64,000 nucleotides of DNA from Croceimicrobium sp963974215 (GTDB lineage: Bacteria; Bacteroidota; Bacteroidia; Flavobacteriales; Schleiferiaceae), in the NCBI GenBank assembly GCA_963974215.1, contig CAXBBL010000009.1, forward strand, positions 1 through 64,000, written 5' to 3'. The notes beneath the pieces are model-generated. The model was not told the origin of the DNA. It did not search any database and was given only the letters and a program-made list of their open reading frames with translations. Position numbers and translations under genes: made by a program. Below, in pieces: positions 1 to 9,169 of this stretch. Position 1 is the stretch's first letter; each line of letters begins with the position of its first letter.

Positions 1-57
1 TAGACTTAGGATCTAGTGCCGCGAGGTGTGAGAGTTCGAGTCTCTCCGCCTGTACCA
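1..57 (+). tRNA. tRNA-Leu(TAG), 3' part only
   Basis: The window opens inside a tRNA. The anticodon stem-loop TAGA-CTTAGGA-TCTA gives anticodon TAG. A long variable arm (class II, as in Leu) follows, then a T arm with stem GAGAG/CTCTC and loop TTCGAGT. The 3' acceptor strand CGCCTGT, discriminator A and an encoded CCA end at base 57. The D arm and 5' acceptor strand lie outside the window. Confidence 0.9.
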
Positions 58-60
58 AAC

Positions 61-95
61 AAAAAAGGCTGTCTCTTATTAGACAGCCTTTTTTT
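61..95. terminator. Bidirectional rho-independent terminator
   Basis: Perfect 8-bp stem AGGCTGTCT/AGACAGCCT with a short loop, preceded by A6 and followed by T7. It can end both the tRNA-Leu transcript (+) and the converging TonB gene (-). Confidence 0.9.
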
Positions 96-107
96 ATGGA
101 TTAAATT

Positions 108-872
108 TTATTCTGCCAATTTTAAGGTGATGGGCACCACGAAACTCATTCGCACATCTTTCCCTCTTTGGCTCGCAGGCTTAATATAGGGAAGCGCCTT
201 AATTACTCTAATGGCTTCATCATCTAGCCACGGATCAACTCCTCTTAAGATTTGAGCATTTGTAACTTTGCCATTTTTTTCAATCACAAATTGTACAATC
301 ACTCGGCCTTGAATTTTCAATTGCCTTGCTGTTTCCGAGTAATTGAAATTAGCTCCTACAAATTCGAGGAGCTTCTGTTGGAAACATTCTTTGCGTTGTT
401 CATTATTGCTTAAATTCTCACACCCAGGAAAAACAGGAACAGATTCTACTAAAGCAAAGGGAATGGGGTCCTCAAGTTCTTCCAAAACCTCGGCTTCTTC
501 ACCAATTACTTCAATAGGTCCATCGCCCTCTACATAACGAATGTCTTTATCGGTTACATACTCACTTTCATCCGTTTCTGTAGCGCTCATATCAAGCTCT
601 TCATTTACTTGACTGTCATCTTCAATAATATCTAACTGACTAGGCAAGTCTTTTGGAGGAGGGCTACTTGATTTGGGTGGTTCTCGACGGGTGATAGGTA
701 TTACAATTTCATCGCCATCTATGACAATGGTTTTTGGAGCCTCAATTTCTTCGTCATAAAAGCGAATATTGAAGAGGTAAATTACCGCTAAAAGTGAAAG
801 CACTAAGCCAACTAAGAAAAAGTGAACCCGATACTTTTCTAAGTCTATTTTAGGGTTCTTTTTGTTGATCAT
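108..872 (-). CDS. tonB: TonB family energy transducer
   Basis: A 254-residue inner-membrane protein that would couple the proton motive force (via ExbB/ExbD, not in this window) to outer-membrane TonB-dependent receptors. One transmembrane helix lies at about residues 16-35 after a short basic N-terminus. A Pro/Ser-rich and acidic linker (residues 60-130) spans the periplasm. A TonB C-terminal domain (about residues 165-254) includes the KIQGRVIVQFVIEKNGKV strand region and ends in the usual VPITLKL motif. The linker is short for the family. It lies alone, with terminators on both sides. The family call is firm; which receptors it serves is unknown. Confidence 0.9.
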   Translation of the reverse strand: MINKKNPKIDLEKYRVHFFLVGLVLSLLAVIYLFNIRFYDEEIEAPKTIVIDGDEIVIPITRREPPKSSSPPPKDLPSQLDIIEDDSQVNEELDMSATETDESEYVTDKDIRYVEGDGPIEVIGEEAEVLEELEDPIPFALVESVPVFPGCENLSNNEQRKECFQQKLLEFVGANFNYSETARQLKIQGRVIVQFVIEKNGKVTNAQILRGVDPWLDDEAIRVIKALPYIKPASQRGKDVRMSFVVPITLKLAE

Positions 873-980
873 CTTGATTGAGAGTTAGGGTTCGGGTGTC
901 TAAACTGATGCGTCGGGCTGAAAGTCTCTTTCATTCCGTTACTAGTAGTGTAAAGTTCTAATAAAAAACTGAAACAACTT

Positions 981-1023
981 AAAAAAAGAGCTCAAAGCAA
1001 CATGATTTTTGTCGCCTTGAGCT
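981..1023 (-). terminator. Terminator of the FN3/PKD surface protein gene
   Basis: On the minus strand AGCTCAA (plus TTGAGCT, 1017-1023) pairs with TTGAGCT (plus AGCTCAA, 989-995), followed by a run of seven T (plus A7, 981-987). The loop is long (about 21 nt) with some further weak pairing. The rest of the 229-bp gap up to the TonB gene shows no recognisable promoter. Confidence 0.6.
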
Positions 1024-1101
1024 AAATCTTATTTATGTCGTAGAGACCTTATTTTAGGACTAAGTTAGATTGGACTTTGAACTATCCTTTCCCCAATCAC
1101 T

Positions 1102-4100
1102 TTACTTAACAAATAGCTTCTTCAATAAATAGCCATAATTACTCTCTAACATTACCTGATAGATACCTGGGCTAAGCTTACTTAAACTAATAGTAGTCTG
1201 TTCATCTTGCTTCACAAATTCTTGGAATAGCACTATTTTGCCTTGTGTGTCAAATATTTTCACGGCTTTAAGCTCTAAATCAGGACTATCATGATCTATA
1301 TTTAAATAGGTTTCCGCGGGGTTTGGATAGATTCTTACGCTCGCATGAGCTTCAAACTCTTCTAAACCAATTTGATTTAGGCGAAACTCTCTTATATCTA
1401 TTCCTCCACAATTATTGGTCACAGTAAGCTTTACTTTATACTGAAGTCCAGGGGTCGTATAAATGTGGATAGGATTAATTCCCGTGCCAGTATTCCCATC
1501 TCCAAACTCCCATGCATAATTACTACCGCCAGTGCTTGGGCTAGCGTCAAACTGTACACGTAGGCCTGAATTTATCGGACTGAGAATGGTATAGGTCCAA
1601 TCAGCTTTTGGCGGTAAACAGCCAGGTATATTTCGGGTATTTCTAACCGTATCGCCACATTCGTTCCAGCTTGTTAGCGTAACGACCTTCGTGTTAGCAT
1701 CCCCATACTTTACTGCAACACTATCGCCAGTAGCGCTAAGGCCATCATCTAAATCCCAACTGTATCCCGACGCATTATTAGCCGGGTGAGCAAAGAAGCG
1801 GGTAGAATCGTTGCTGAAGCTATTGGTGAAATTCGCCCGTAGCGTATCACAGACCGTTATTGAGGTGACAAGGGTATCTGAATTGCCACAATCATTGAAG
1901 GCAATTAAGGTGATGGTATAAACACCACTTGTTGGAAAGTTATAAGTAGGATTTTGCACGAAGCTACTATCGAGTGCTCCAAATTGCCAGAATAGGGAAT
2001 CGGCATTTGCGGAGCTAGATGTAAAACGACGTCTTAAAAATCTTCCACTAAAAGTAAAGTCGGCGGTTACCGTATCACACACTAAAGTAGATAGGGTATC
2101 TATGAGGCTATTGCTTGCCAAGGTAGAACAACTGTCAAAAAGCTCGATCACGTAATCTGTAGTGGGGCTTAGTCCGCCTAAGTTGTAAGGACTAGTGACG
2201 CTCGGAACAAGAATTGCTGCGGTTGGTCCTGCAGCAGCTGGATACCATCTTAAATTAGTAGCAGCGCCAGTATTGGTGCTTTGCCAGCTAAAGTCAATAC
2301 TATTATAAGTAGCGTTGGTTAAGCTTAAATTTATCGGAGCCCCACAACTAGGTCCTAGGTTTTCAATGCGCAACTCATCTACAGCAATGTCTCCTCTGAA
2401 ATTTAAAGCTTCCGCTCGGAAAACAACCACTATGGTATCTCCAATATAAGGGCTTAAATCTACCGAATCTTCAAGCCATGGGCTTGTTTTACTAGTTTGC
2501 TGCTGCCCTGTAATGGTTTTAATGGTTATATTATTTCCGTTATTCTGTGTATTTAAACGTACTTGTAAATTGTTTATGCCGTTTCCGTACATGTGGTATT
2601 TAAAGTACAAATAAGGATTACTAGTATTGATTATCGCGATTTGCGGACTGGAGATTGTTCCATTGGTCGCAGCAACACTGGCAGCTTCAAAGTTGATAAA
2701 CTTCCCGCTACCACTGGCGTCAGTATTAGGGCCATTATTAAAAGCAGGGTTGTTAGTGCGACTGCCCCAGCGGTTGGTAATTGTACTGCTAGGTCGGTTC
2801 CAGCAAGCGTTTATTTGGTCACCGAAATTTGTTCCACCCAGACCTTCGACCCAAGTGCCGTTGTCAAAATTTTCTGAATATGGCATACTACTTACCCCAC
2901 AAGCTGTTTGTCCTAGTTCTGGTCCTTCCCAAAAACTAACATCACCTGCGGCACAGGAGTCGCGAATAAAAATCTCATAACTAGTACTTGGGTTAAGACC
3001 CGTAATAGTAAATGGGTTGCTGCTTACACTTTGGATAGTGAAAGGTCCAGTACTTCCGGTAGGGCGATAACGAACAAGCCAATTAGTGGCACCGCCAGTG
3101 GTCCAGCCGATATTAATTGAAGTTTGGGTGGAGCTGTTTACGTTTAAGGCTGTAGGATTGGGGCAGGTAGGGGTATTGTCGATCCTAACATCATCAATAG
3201 CGCTTTCTCCAAAAAAGGCATTACTGGTTGTTCGGAAAAACCTAAAGCGAACACTAATTGTATCGTTTAGATAGCTGCTTAAATTAATAACTTTTTCTAG
3301 CCAAGCTGCTGAAGCCGTAGTTTGTTGCTGACCGCTAATTGTGCTCAATGTAGTATAGCCTCCTCCAGTTGAAACTGCCACTTCCAACTTGTCAATTTCA
3401 TTACCATACATGTGGTACCAAAAACGCAACTCAGGGCTAGTCAAACTAGCAAGATCAATTTGAGGGCTAATAAAATCGGTAAAGAGATTCGTTGTTCCGA
3501 AACCTTGTCTTTGACTATAAATGTATTTACCTGAGCCAGAAGTATGGTCGGCAGACGGACCAGTATTCGCAATGGCAGTTGCACCCTGGAAAGGAGCGGG
3601 AAAATATCCAGATGTAGCACTTCGACTCCAGCATGCATCAATGCTTCCAGCTGTTGTAAAGCTCGACGGAAGCCACGCTGAACCATCAAAATTTTCAAAG
3701 TATGGAGCGCTAACAGCTACGCAGGCAGTTGTGAAACTTACAGGACCAGTCCAAATGGACACATCTCCTACGGCGCAGCTGTCACGTACATATGCTTCGT
3801 AGCTGGTGTTCGGACTTAATCCTGAAATAGTTCCTGGATTAGTATTACTATTAATAATTGTCCCGCTATTTGCGTTAAATCCAGGACTGCCGTAGCTAAT
3901 ATTCCAATTATTAGCACCACCACTGAGCCATTGTAAATCTGCAGAATTACTGGTGACACCCAATAAAGCAAGGTTTTGAGGACGAGGACAAGAAGGAGCT
4001 TCATCAATAGTTACGTCATCTATGGAAATATCGGATAAGGTTGAATTACCCGATTTCGCTCCTACAAAACGAATACTGATGGTGTCATTTACATAAGATG

Positions 4101-5727
4101 ATAAGCTAATAATAATTTCTTTCCAACTATCAGTTTTACTATTCTGTTGCTGCCCCGATTGGGTATCCTTCAAAACCCAGCCGCTGCCATTGTTTATGTA
4201 AGTTTTCAGGTTATCAATGCCACTGCCATAGGCATGCAGATAAAAAGTAAGCTGCGGGTTGGATAAGCCCACCAAGCTTATTAAAGGAGATTCTAACTGA
4301 GCTCCAGGGCTGTTAGTTGTAAAGCCAATAGTCTCGGTATACATATAATTGGCAGAACCAGTAGTATGGTCTCCCTGCGGGCCAGTTGTGGTTGCCGTAA
4401 ACTGAGGCGGACCAGTTGCCCAGGCAAAAGGTGTTAAGGGGCTTCGAGACCAACAAGAATTAATGGATCCAATACTATTAAAGCCTGTGCCAGGCGTAAA
4501 ACTGGACCCATCAAAGTTTTCCGTGTAAGGCGTGCTTACCGGGTTACATTTGGTTTTGAAACTAATAGGCCCTGTCCATGTGGATACATCACTGCTTCCG
4601 CAACTGTCTCTGATATAGGCTTCGTAGGTGGTATTTGGGCTTAAACCCGAAATGCTAGACGGGTTTGAATTAAGATTTACAATGGTGCCTGAATTTGCAC
4701 TAAAATTGGGTGCGCCATAGCTTATTTGCCAGTTATTGGCTCCACCGGTAGTCCAATTGAAAAAGGCTTCAGTGCTGGTAGTGTAGGTGCTCGAAAATTG
4801 TGTTGGCCTAGCACAGCTAGGCGCTTCAACAATAGAAAAGTCATCAATGCTGGCTGCATTTTGAAAGCCAGTGCTTGCTTGAGAATAGGAGAATTTTACC
4901 CTAATTGTATCATTGGCGTAAGCATTCAGGTTTATTGGGCTCTCTAGCCAACTATCGGTGCCCGAGGTTTGTTGTTGGCCGCTTAATGTTTGTACTAAGG
5001 AATAAGTTTGGCCTAAATCGGTTGAAACGTAAACTTTTAATTCATCTATGCTGCCGCCAAACATATGATACCAAAATTTTAACTGCGGATTCGTAAGTGG
5101 GCCCAAGTCTACCAAAGGAGATTCGAATATTGCAGTATCTGGAAAGGTATTAGTGAAGCCAGCACGATTAATTTGCATGTATTTTCCGCTGCCCGATCTA
5201 GTACTGCTTGGGCCAGTCGTGGCATTTGGAAAGGCAGGTGGACCAGGCTTCCAAAGCATACCTGTGCTGTTGGGGGTTCTAAGCCAACAAGAGTTTATAG
5301 AACCTTGTGTGTTGAAGTTTCCAACAACCCAAGCGCCACCATCAAAGTTCGCCGTGAAGGGGGCGGCTTGTACCGCACAGGAGGTAGTCGCTAAAATAAA
5401 AGATGGCCAAGGGTTTGATCCCGAGGTGCAAACTTCACGCACTTGAATGGCGTAAGTTGTATTCACGTTAAGGCCAGTAATAGTGTAGGGATTACTGCTT
5501 ATGGTACTAACGGGTGCAAAATTTATATTACCTCCTTGGGTAATGTAGCGCAGTTGAAAAGAGGTGGTGCTAGTGCCAGACCAAGCAACGGTAATACTAT
5601 TTGGGCCATATGCAATTGCCCTTAAATTTGTTGGGGTGTTGCAAGCAGAAACGGGATTACTTTGGACGAGAAATCCGATGAAGAAAAGAAGTACCAGGTT
5701 AAAGCGGCAGAGACGAATGGCACTCAT
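1102..5727 (-). CDS. Multidomain surface protein: FN3 / MAM-like / PKD, T9SS type A sorting domain
   Basis: A 1541-residue secreted protein. A signal peptide (about residues 1-28) is followed by alternating fibronectin type III modules and about 180-residue jelly-roll modules that resemble MAM domains (four pairs: each jelly-roll begins PYxENFDG-like, carries SGQQQT and ends IDDxxIxxAPSC-like). A fifth FN3, then three PKD-like repeats (about 1215-1450, with the WxFGDG pattern), precede a C-terminal T9SS type A domain (about 1455-1541, VRIYPNPAE...SPGIYQVMLES...KKLFVK). It should be exported through the Sec and type IX systems and displayed or released. The repeats are divergent enough to be old duplications. 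Substrate unknown; an adhesin or protein-binding role is inferred only from the domains. Confidence 0.9.
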   Translation of the reverse strand: MSAIRLCRFNLVLLFFIGFLVQSNPVSACNTPTNLRAIAYGPNSITVAWSGTSTTSFQLRYITQGGNINFAPVSTISSNPYTITGLNVNTTYAIQVREVCTSGSNPWPSFILATTSCAVQAAPFTANFDGGAWVVGNFNTQGSINSCWLRTPNSTGMLWKPGPPAFPNATTGPSSTRSGSGKYMQINRAGFTNTFPDTAIFESPLVDLGPLTNPQLKFWYHMFGGSIDELKVYVSTDLGQTYSLVQTLSGQQQTSGTDSWLESPINLNAYANDTIRVKFSYSQASTGFQNAASIDDFSIVEAPSCARPTQFSSTYTTSTEAFFNWTTGGANNWQISYGAPNFSANSGTIVNLNSNPSSISGLSPNTTYEAYIRDSCGSSDVSTWTGPISFKTKCNPVSTPYTENFDGSSFTPGTGFNSIGSINSCWSRSPLTPFAWATGPPQFTATTTGPQGDHTTGSANYMYTETIGFTTNSPGAQLESPLISLVGLSNPQLTFYLHAYGSGIDNLKTYINNGSGWVLKDTQSGQQQNSKTDSWKEIIISLSSYVNDTISIRFVGAKSGNSTLSDISIDDVTIDEAPSCPRPQNLALLGVTSNSADLQWLSGGANNWNISYGSPGFNANSGTIINSNTNPGTISGLSPNTSYEAYVRDSCAVGDVSIWTGPVSFTTACVAVSAPYFENFDGSAWLPSSFTTAGSIDACWSRSATSGYFPAPFQGATAIANTGPSADHTSGSGKYIYSQRQGFGTTNLFTDFISPQIDLASLTSPELRFWYHMYGNEIDKLEVAVSTGGGYTTLSTISGQQQTTASAAWLEKVINLSSYLNDTISVRFRFFRTTSNAFFGESAIDDVRIDNTPTCPNPTALNVNSSTQTSINIGWTTGGATNWLVRYRPTGSTGPFTIQSVSSNPFTITGLNPSTSYEIFIRDSCAAGDVSFWEGPELGQTACGVSSMPYSENFDNGTWVEGLGGTNFGDQINACWNRPSSTITNRWGSRTNNPAFNNGPNTDASGSGKFINFEAASVAATNGTISSPQIAIINTSNPYLYFKYHMYGNGINNLQVRLNTQNNGNNITIKTITGQQQTSKTSPWLEDSVDLSPYIGDTIVVVFRAEALNFRGDIAVDELRIENLGPSCGAPINLSLTNATYNSIDFSWQSTNTGAATNLRWYPAAAGPTAAILVPSVTSPYNLGGLSPTTDYVIELFDSCSTLASNSLIDTLSTLVCDTVTADFTFSGRFLRRRFTSSSANADSLFWQFGALDSSFVQNPTYNFPTSGVYTITLIAFNDCGNSDTLVTSITVCDTLRANFTNSFSNDSTRFFAHPANNASGYSWDLDDGLSATGDSVAVKYGDANTKVVTLTSWNECGDTVRNTRNIPGCLPPKADWTYTILSPINSGLRVQFDASPSTGGSNYAWEFGDGNTGTGINPIHIYTTPGLQYKVKLTVTNNCGGIDIREFRLNQIGLEEFEAHASVRIYPNPAETYLNIDHDSPDLELKAVKIFDTQGKIVLFQEFVKQDEQTTISLSKLSPGIYQVMLESNYGYLLKKLFVK

Positions 5728-5810
5728 AGTATATTCTTATAGTTGTTTAGCTTATATTACTTAAATATAACGCGAATTGAATAAATTAGTTGGTTTAAGC
5801 AACGGCTCAA

Positions 5811-7766
5811 TTAGGTAACGGCAGGTAACAATACTTTAAAGCAAGATCCATGGCCAATGGTTGAGCTAATTTCCATATTTCCAGACATTTTATTTAAAAA
5901 GTCTAAGCTTATCTTCAATCCGAAACCAGTACCCATTTCGCCCGATGTGCCATGTTTGCTAATTTGAGATTCTCCTTTTAATAGTTCTTCAATCATTTGG
6001 GGTTCTATCCCGCTGCCTTGATCATTTATTTCTAGTTCAATAAAGTCATCTAATCGCTTAATGGTGATGCGAATCATTCCTCCCTTGGGGGAGAATTTAA
6101 TGGCATTATTGGCTAAATTACGGATGACGGTCATTAGCATTCTTTCATCTGCAACGGCAAAGCAATTTTCTTCATATTGGAAATCCAAGCCAATCCTTTT
6201 TTGGTGCAGTGTTGGTTGATTTAAAGCTATTATGTTTTGACAAAGCGCCTTGACATCTATTTTTTGTTGCTTTACTTCTAGGCTAGAATCGCTTGCGTAA
6301 GACCAGCTTAATAAATTTTCCAAGAGGCTAAAGGTGTTTATTGTGCTGGTTTGCAGCATGTCTAAAAATTCGGTAGTTATCAAATTTTTATCGTTTCGCA
6401 TCAAATTTAAAGCTTGGCCGAGGCTTGCAATGGGACCTTTTAAATCATGACCGATGATGCTTAGTACTTTGCTTTGTTGGTTATTAAGCCTCTCCAAGGC
6501 TTGATTTTTAATTTCTAGCTCTTTGGTTTTTTCTGAAATCTTAGACTCCAACACTTGGTTTTGAATTTCTATGCTGAGCTTGTTTTTTTCTAAGGCGTCA
6601 AAGGCTTCTTGCCTTGCAAAGTCGCGCTCTTTTTGCAAAAGATTAATCCGATCTGCCAAAGCGGCAAAAAGTAATATTACATCAATAGCAGAACCGATCT
6701 GACTGGCATGAAGGCTGAATTCTGAAAGCGGAATTATGGAGAGGCGTTCTAAAATAGTGATCATCACACCCACCAAAAAGAAACTCCAAGCGAGGATAAA
6801 AAAACGGGCGGGTTTATAACCTCGAAGGTATAAGATAATACCAGCAATCAACATCAATAAGCAGCCTAAAAGGCCCACTATTTGTACAATCTGATTGGCA
6901 ATACTTATTTCTCCAAAAAGTAAAAGTGGAAATACAGAAAAATTGACTATTACTGATATCCAAAGTAAACGATTAAGTTTAGGTGCTTGAATTCGGGTGT
7001 TTAAGAACTCCATGCTGAAGAGAGTTGAGAAAATTCCCAAGCCAAAAATCCAAGGCTCATAATAATTAAAGGAAGGGTAGTTTGGCCACAAATACTCGAA
7101 AGCGTATCCGCTAATATGTAAAACAATAAAACTCGTGCCAATCAGATGCCCGATATAGGCGAAAAACACTCTCGATCCTCGGTTTATAAGGCCTATAATT
7201 AAAGACCCGAGAATGGCGAGTATCATTAAGCCCAAATAAACCGCCTGTAGGAAATCACGCTTCGCTAAAACTGTGTCAACATAGTTTTGGTCAATTATCT
7301 TTATGGGTAATTGTAGGTTCAATCTTGATCTGGCCTTCAGATAGATTAAAGTGGTGTTCGGGGGGATTTTAAACCGGAAAAGGTTATCCTTTATAGGTCT
7401 AGAGTTAAAAGGTAAATGGCTGCCTGTAACGTAACTAGTTTTTAAGCTGTCTCCTACATAGCTCCAAAAACTTAAGCTATCTATTAAGGGGTAGTCGATA
7501 AGTAGGTAACGGCGATTTTCTTCACTGGGTTTTAAATAAATTTTAAGCCATAAGTTTTTATCGATATCCGCGAAGTTTAATTCTTTATCTCCAACAGGGT
7601 CAAAACGCGCATTATCAATGGTTTGTATGGAAAAACTATTTTGATCATCTACCAAGAAGTAGACTGAATCTCTATACCATTGAGTGGAAGCGAATAATGA
7701 GTTTATTGGGCCTAAATTAAAAAGGCAGAGAATAAAAATTAGGCATAGAATATTTAAGTTTTTCAA
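5811..7766 (-). CDS. 7TMR-DISM sensor histidine kinase
   Basis: A 651-residue hybrid of a receptor and a histidine kinase. A signal peptide precedes a periplasmic DISMED2-type beta-sandwich (about residues 30-165, likely carbohydrate or small-ligand binding), then seven transmembrane helices (about 170-375), a coiled coil (about 385-430) and a kinase core. The H box IGHDLKGPIASLG is near residue 437, the N box NNAIKFSPKGG and the G boxes DQGSGIEP and GTGFGLKIS follow, so all catalytic motifs are present. No receiver domain is fused and no response regulator is adjacent, so its partner is unlinked. It is divergent from the Crp/Fnr gene across a 78-bp gap. Confidence 0.93.
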   Translation of the reverse strand: MKNLNILCLIFILCLFNLGPINSLFASTQWYRDSVYFLVDDQNSFSIQTIDNARFDPVGDKELNFADIDKNLWLKIYLKPSEENRRYLLIDYPLIDSLSFWSYVGDSLKTSYVTGSHLPFNSRPIKDNLFRFKIPPNTTLIYLKARSRLNLQLPIKIIDQNYVDTVLAKRDFLQAVYLGLMILAILGSLIIGLINRGSRVFFAYIGHLIGTSFIVLHISGYAFEYLWPNYPSFNYYEPWIFGLGIFSTLFSMEFLNTRIQAPKLNRLLWISVIVNFSVFPLLLFGEISIANQIVQIVGLLGCLLMLIAGIILYLRGYKPARFFILAWSFFLVGVMITILERLSIIPLSEFSLHASQIGSAIDVILLFAALADRINLLQKERDFARQEAFDALEKNKLSIEIQNQVLESKISEKTKELEIKNQALERLNNQQSKVLSIIGHDLKGPIASLGQALNLMRNDKNLITTEFLDMLQTSTINTFSLLENLLSWSYASDSSLEVKQQKIDVKALCQNIIALNQPTLHQKRIGLDFQYEENCFAVADERMLMTVIRNLANNAIKFSPKGGMIRITIKRLDDFIELEINDQGSGIEPQMIEELLKGESQISKHGTSGEMGTGFGLKISLDFLNKMSGNMEISSTIGHGSCFKVLLPAVT

Positions 7767-7821
7767 GAAATAGCAGTATTGATCGTAAATTTACACAAAT
7801 AGAATACAACTAATACAACAA

Positions 7822-7837
7822 ATTCCGCAGTTGGAAT
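7822..7837. promoter_or_regulatory. Palindrome before the Crp/Fnr gene
   Basis: ATTCC-N6-GGAAT, a perfect 5-bp inverted repeat centred 15 nt before the Crp/Fnr start codon. The geometry fits a dimeric regulator, possibly autoregulation, but the half-site is not the canonical CRP one. No TAnnTTTG is visible between this gene and the divergent kinase. Confidence 0.35.
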
Positions 7838-7844
7838 ATAAAAT

Positions 7845-8504
7845 ATGGATTCAAAAGAAGAGAACCAAGAGGTAATTGCCATCTTAAAACAAAACTTCCC
7901 AGTCTTTCATAATCAAGATCTTATCGCTAAAATGGCGAAGGAAGCGCGCTGGTTTAAGCATGAGAAGGAAGAGCCAATAGTTGAATTTGGCGAGTATCCG
8001 AAATGGATACCATTAGTAATTCGAGGGGCCATTAAAATAAGCCGTGCCGACGATGAAGGTGGGGAGATTTTTTTATACTACCTCTACCCGGGGCAAACTT
8101 GTGCAATGACTTTAAATTGCTGTATGGTAGACAAGCCCAGTGAGGTGAAGGCTATAGCTGAAGAAGGCACAGAATATTTGGGTTTACCGCGAAAGTCTTT
8201 GCCACAATGGATGCTCGAATTTGATGAATGGCGTCAGTTTACCTTAGAAACCTATAATGAGCGCTATGAAAACCTATTAGCCACCATCGATGCAATTGCT
8301 TTTCAAAAGTTGGATGAGCGCTTGCTCAACTTGCTAAAGGATAAAAGTATCGCGAAGGGCACCAACGAGATTGATGTTACGCATAAGAGCTTAGCAGAGG
8401 AGCTGCATTCTTCTCGTGAAGTGATTTCTCGGCTGCTCAAGCAGTTAGAGAAAATAGGCAAGGTTCAACTGAGTCGGAATAAAATCACTGTTAATTTAGA
8501 TTAG
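7845..8504 (+). CDS. Crp/Fnr family transcriptional regulator with a Cys cluster
   Basis: A 219-residue regulator: N-terminal cyclic-nucleotide-binding-type beta barrel (about residues 20-115), a long dimerisation helix (about 120-150) and a C-terminal winged helix-turn-helix (HKSLAEELHSSREVISRLLKQLEK, about 180-205, with the SSREVISR recognition helix typical of Crp/Fnr). The barrel contains three closely spaced cysteines (GQTCAMTLNCCM, about residues 85-96). These do not match the classical Fnr iron-sulfur pattern but could sense redox or sulfur species; that is inference. The next genes are a cysteine-dioxygenase-like cupin and a rhodanese, which suggests control of sulfur metabolism. Confidence 0.9.
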   Translation: MDSKEENQEVIAILKQNFPVFHNQDLIAKMAKEARWFKHEKEEPIVEFGEYPKWIPLVIRGAIKISRADDEGGEIFLYYLYPGQTCAMTLNCCMVDKPSEVKAIAEEGTEYLGLPRKSLPQWMLEFDEWRQFTLETYNERYENLLATIDAIAFQKLDERLLNLLKDKSIAKGTNEIDVTHKSLAEELHSSREVISRLLKQLEKIGKVQLSRNKITVNLD

Positions 8505-8513
8505 TCCTAAAAC

Positions 8514-8543
8514 TTTGACCATGTGACTTTTGTCATATTTTTT
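8514..8543 (+). promoter_or_regulatory. Candidate promoter with CRP-like operator before the cupin gene
   Basis: TTTG at 8514-8517 and, 18 nt on, TATTTTTT at 8536-8543 (one mismatch to TAnnTTTG) would be the -33 and -7 elements. Between them TGTGA-N6-TCATA (8522-8537) matches the CRP consensus TGTGA-N6-TCACA at 9 of 10 positions. A bound dimer here would overlap the polymerase site. Confidence 0.45.
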
Positions 8544-8581
8544 TATTGCATTTTTTAGGACCTTGTAGTAAAATTCAGGCC

Positions 8582-9100
8582 ATGGAAACAATAAAAGATT
8601 TGGCTCAATTAAAGTATAATTTAAGTCTTGGCCCTGGGTATGGTGGTTATAGTGAACTCTTAAAAGCAATTGATTTTTCTCCCGAAGAATTAAGCGAATA
8701 TTGTCAGTTTTCCGACCAACACTACCAAAGGGTTCGATTATTTGATAGCAATTTAATTGAAGCTGTGTTGAGCTGCTGGTTGCCGGAACAAGAAGGCGAC
8801 ATTCATAATTTCAACAATTCAGTCGGTTGGTTTAAGGTTTTACAGGGAAAAGTAGTTTTAGAGAACTTTGATTTAAATGTAGATACGCTCGAGCCAAAGT
8901 ACAGTCAAAATTATAAGACGGGCGAAATGGGCTTTTTAGATGATGAACTTGGTTTTCATCGCTTTAGAAGCAATGGCTCAGAAAAGGCCGTAATCCTTCA
9001 CTTTTATACAGAAAAGCTTAAGCACCGTGGCGTTTACGATCCGGTTAATGGGGAGGTGAATATTTTAGAAGCTATTGTTGATAATAGTTTCGACAACTAA
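8582..9100 (+). CDS. Cysteine dioxygenase-like cupin protein
   Basis: A small cupin related to cysteine dioxygenase, which oxidises cysteine thiol to the sulfinate. The ATG at 8582 (METIKDLAQL) is preferred to a further upstream start because the candidate promoter lies in between. Family features are the Tyr-x-Arg pair (YQRV), the SCWLPEQEGDIHNF strand followed by WFKVLQG, and the later LGFHRF...AVILHFY strand. In typical members the iron is held by His-x-His plus a later His. Here the first motif reads His-Asn-Phe, so the second iron ligand is missing while the third (LGFHR) is kept. The cysteine of the Cys-Tyr cross-link is Gly, as in many bacterial members. Activity may be altered or lost. 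Confidence 0.75.
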   Translation: METIKDLAQLKYNLSLGPGYGGYSELLKAIDFSPEELSEYCQFSDQHYQRVRLFDSNLIEAVLSCWLPEQEGDIHNFNNSVGWFKVLQGKVVLENFDLNVDTLEPKYSQNYKTGEMGFLDDELGFHRFRSNGSEKAVILHFYTEKLKHRGVYDPVNGEVNILEAIVDNSFDN

Positions 9101-9169
9101 TGCAGCAAGGTGATAAACGTCACCACCCAAGCCAAGCTTTTAAATCAAATTTGCCTAAAAATAAAGTGT

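Noticed and set aside
2593..5764. Many frames of 60-120 codons on the plus strand opposite the FN3/PKD gene
   Set aside because: Shadows of a long, repetitive gene on the minus strand; none has protein-like composition or a promoter.
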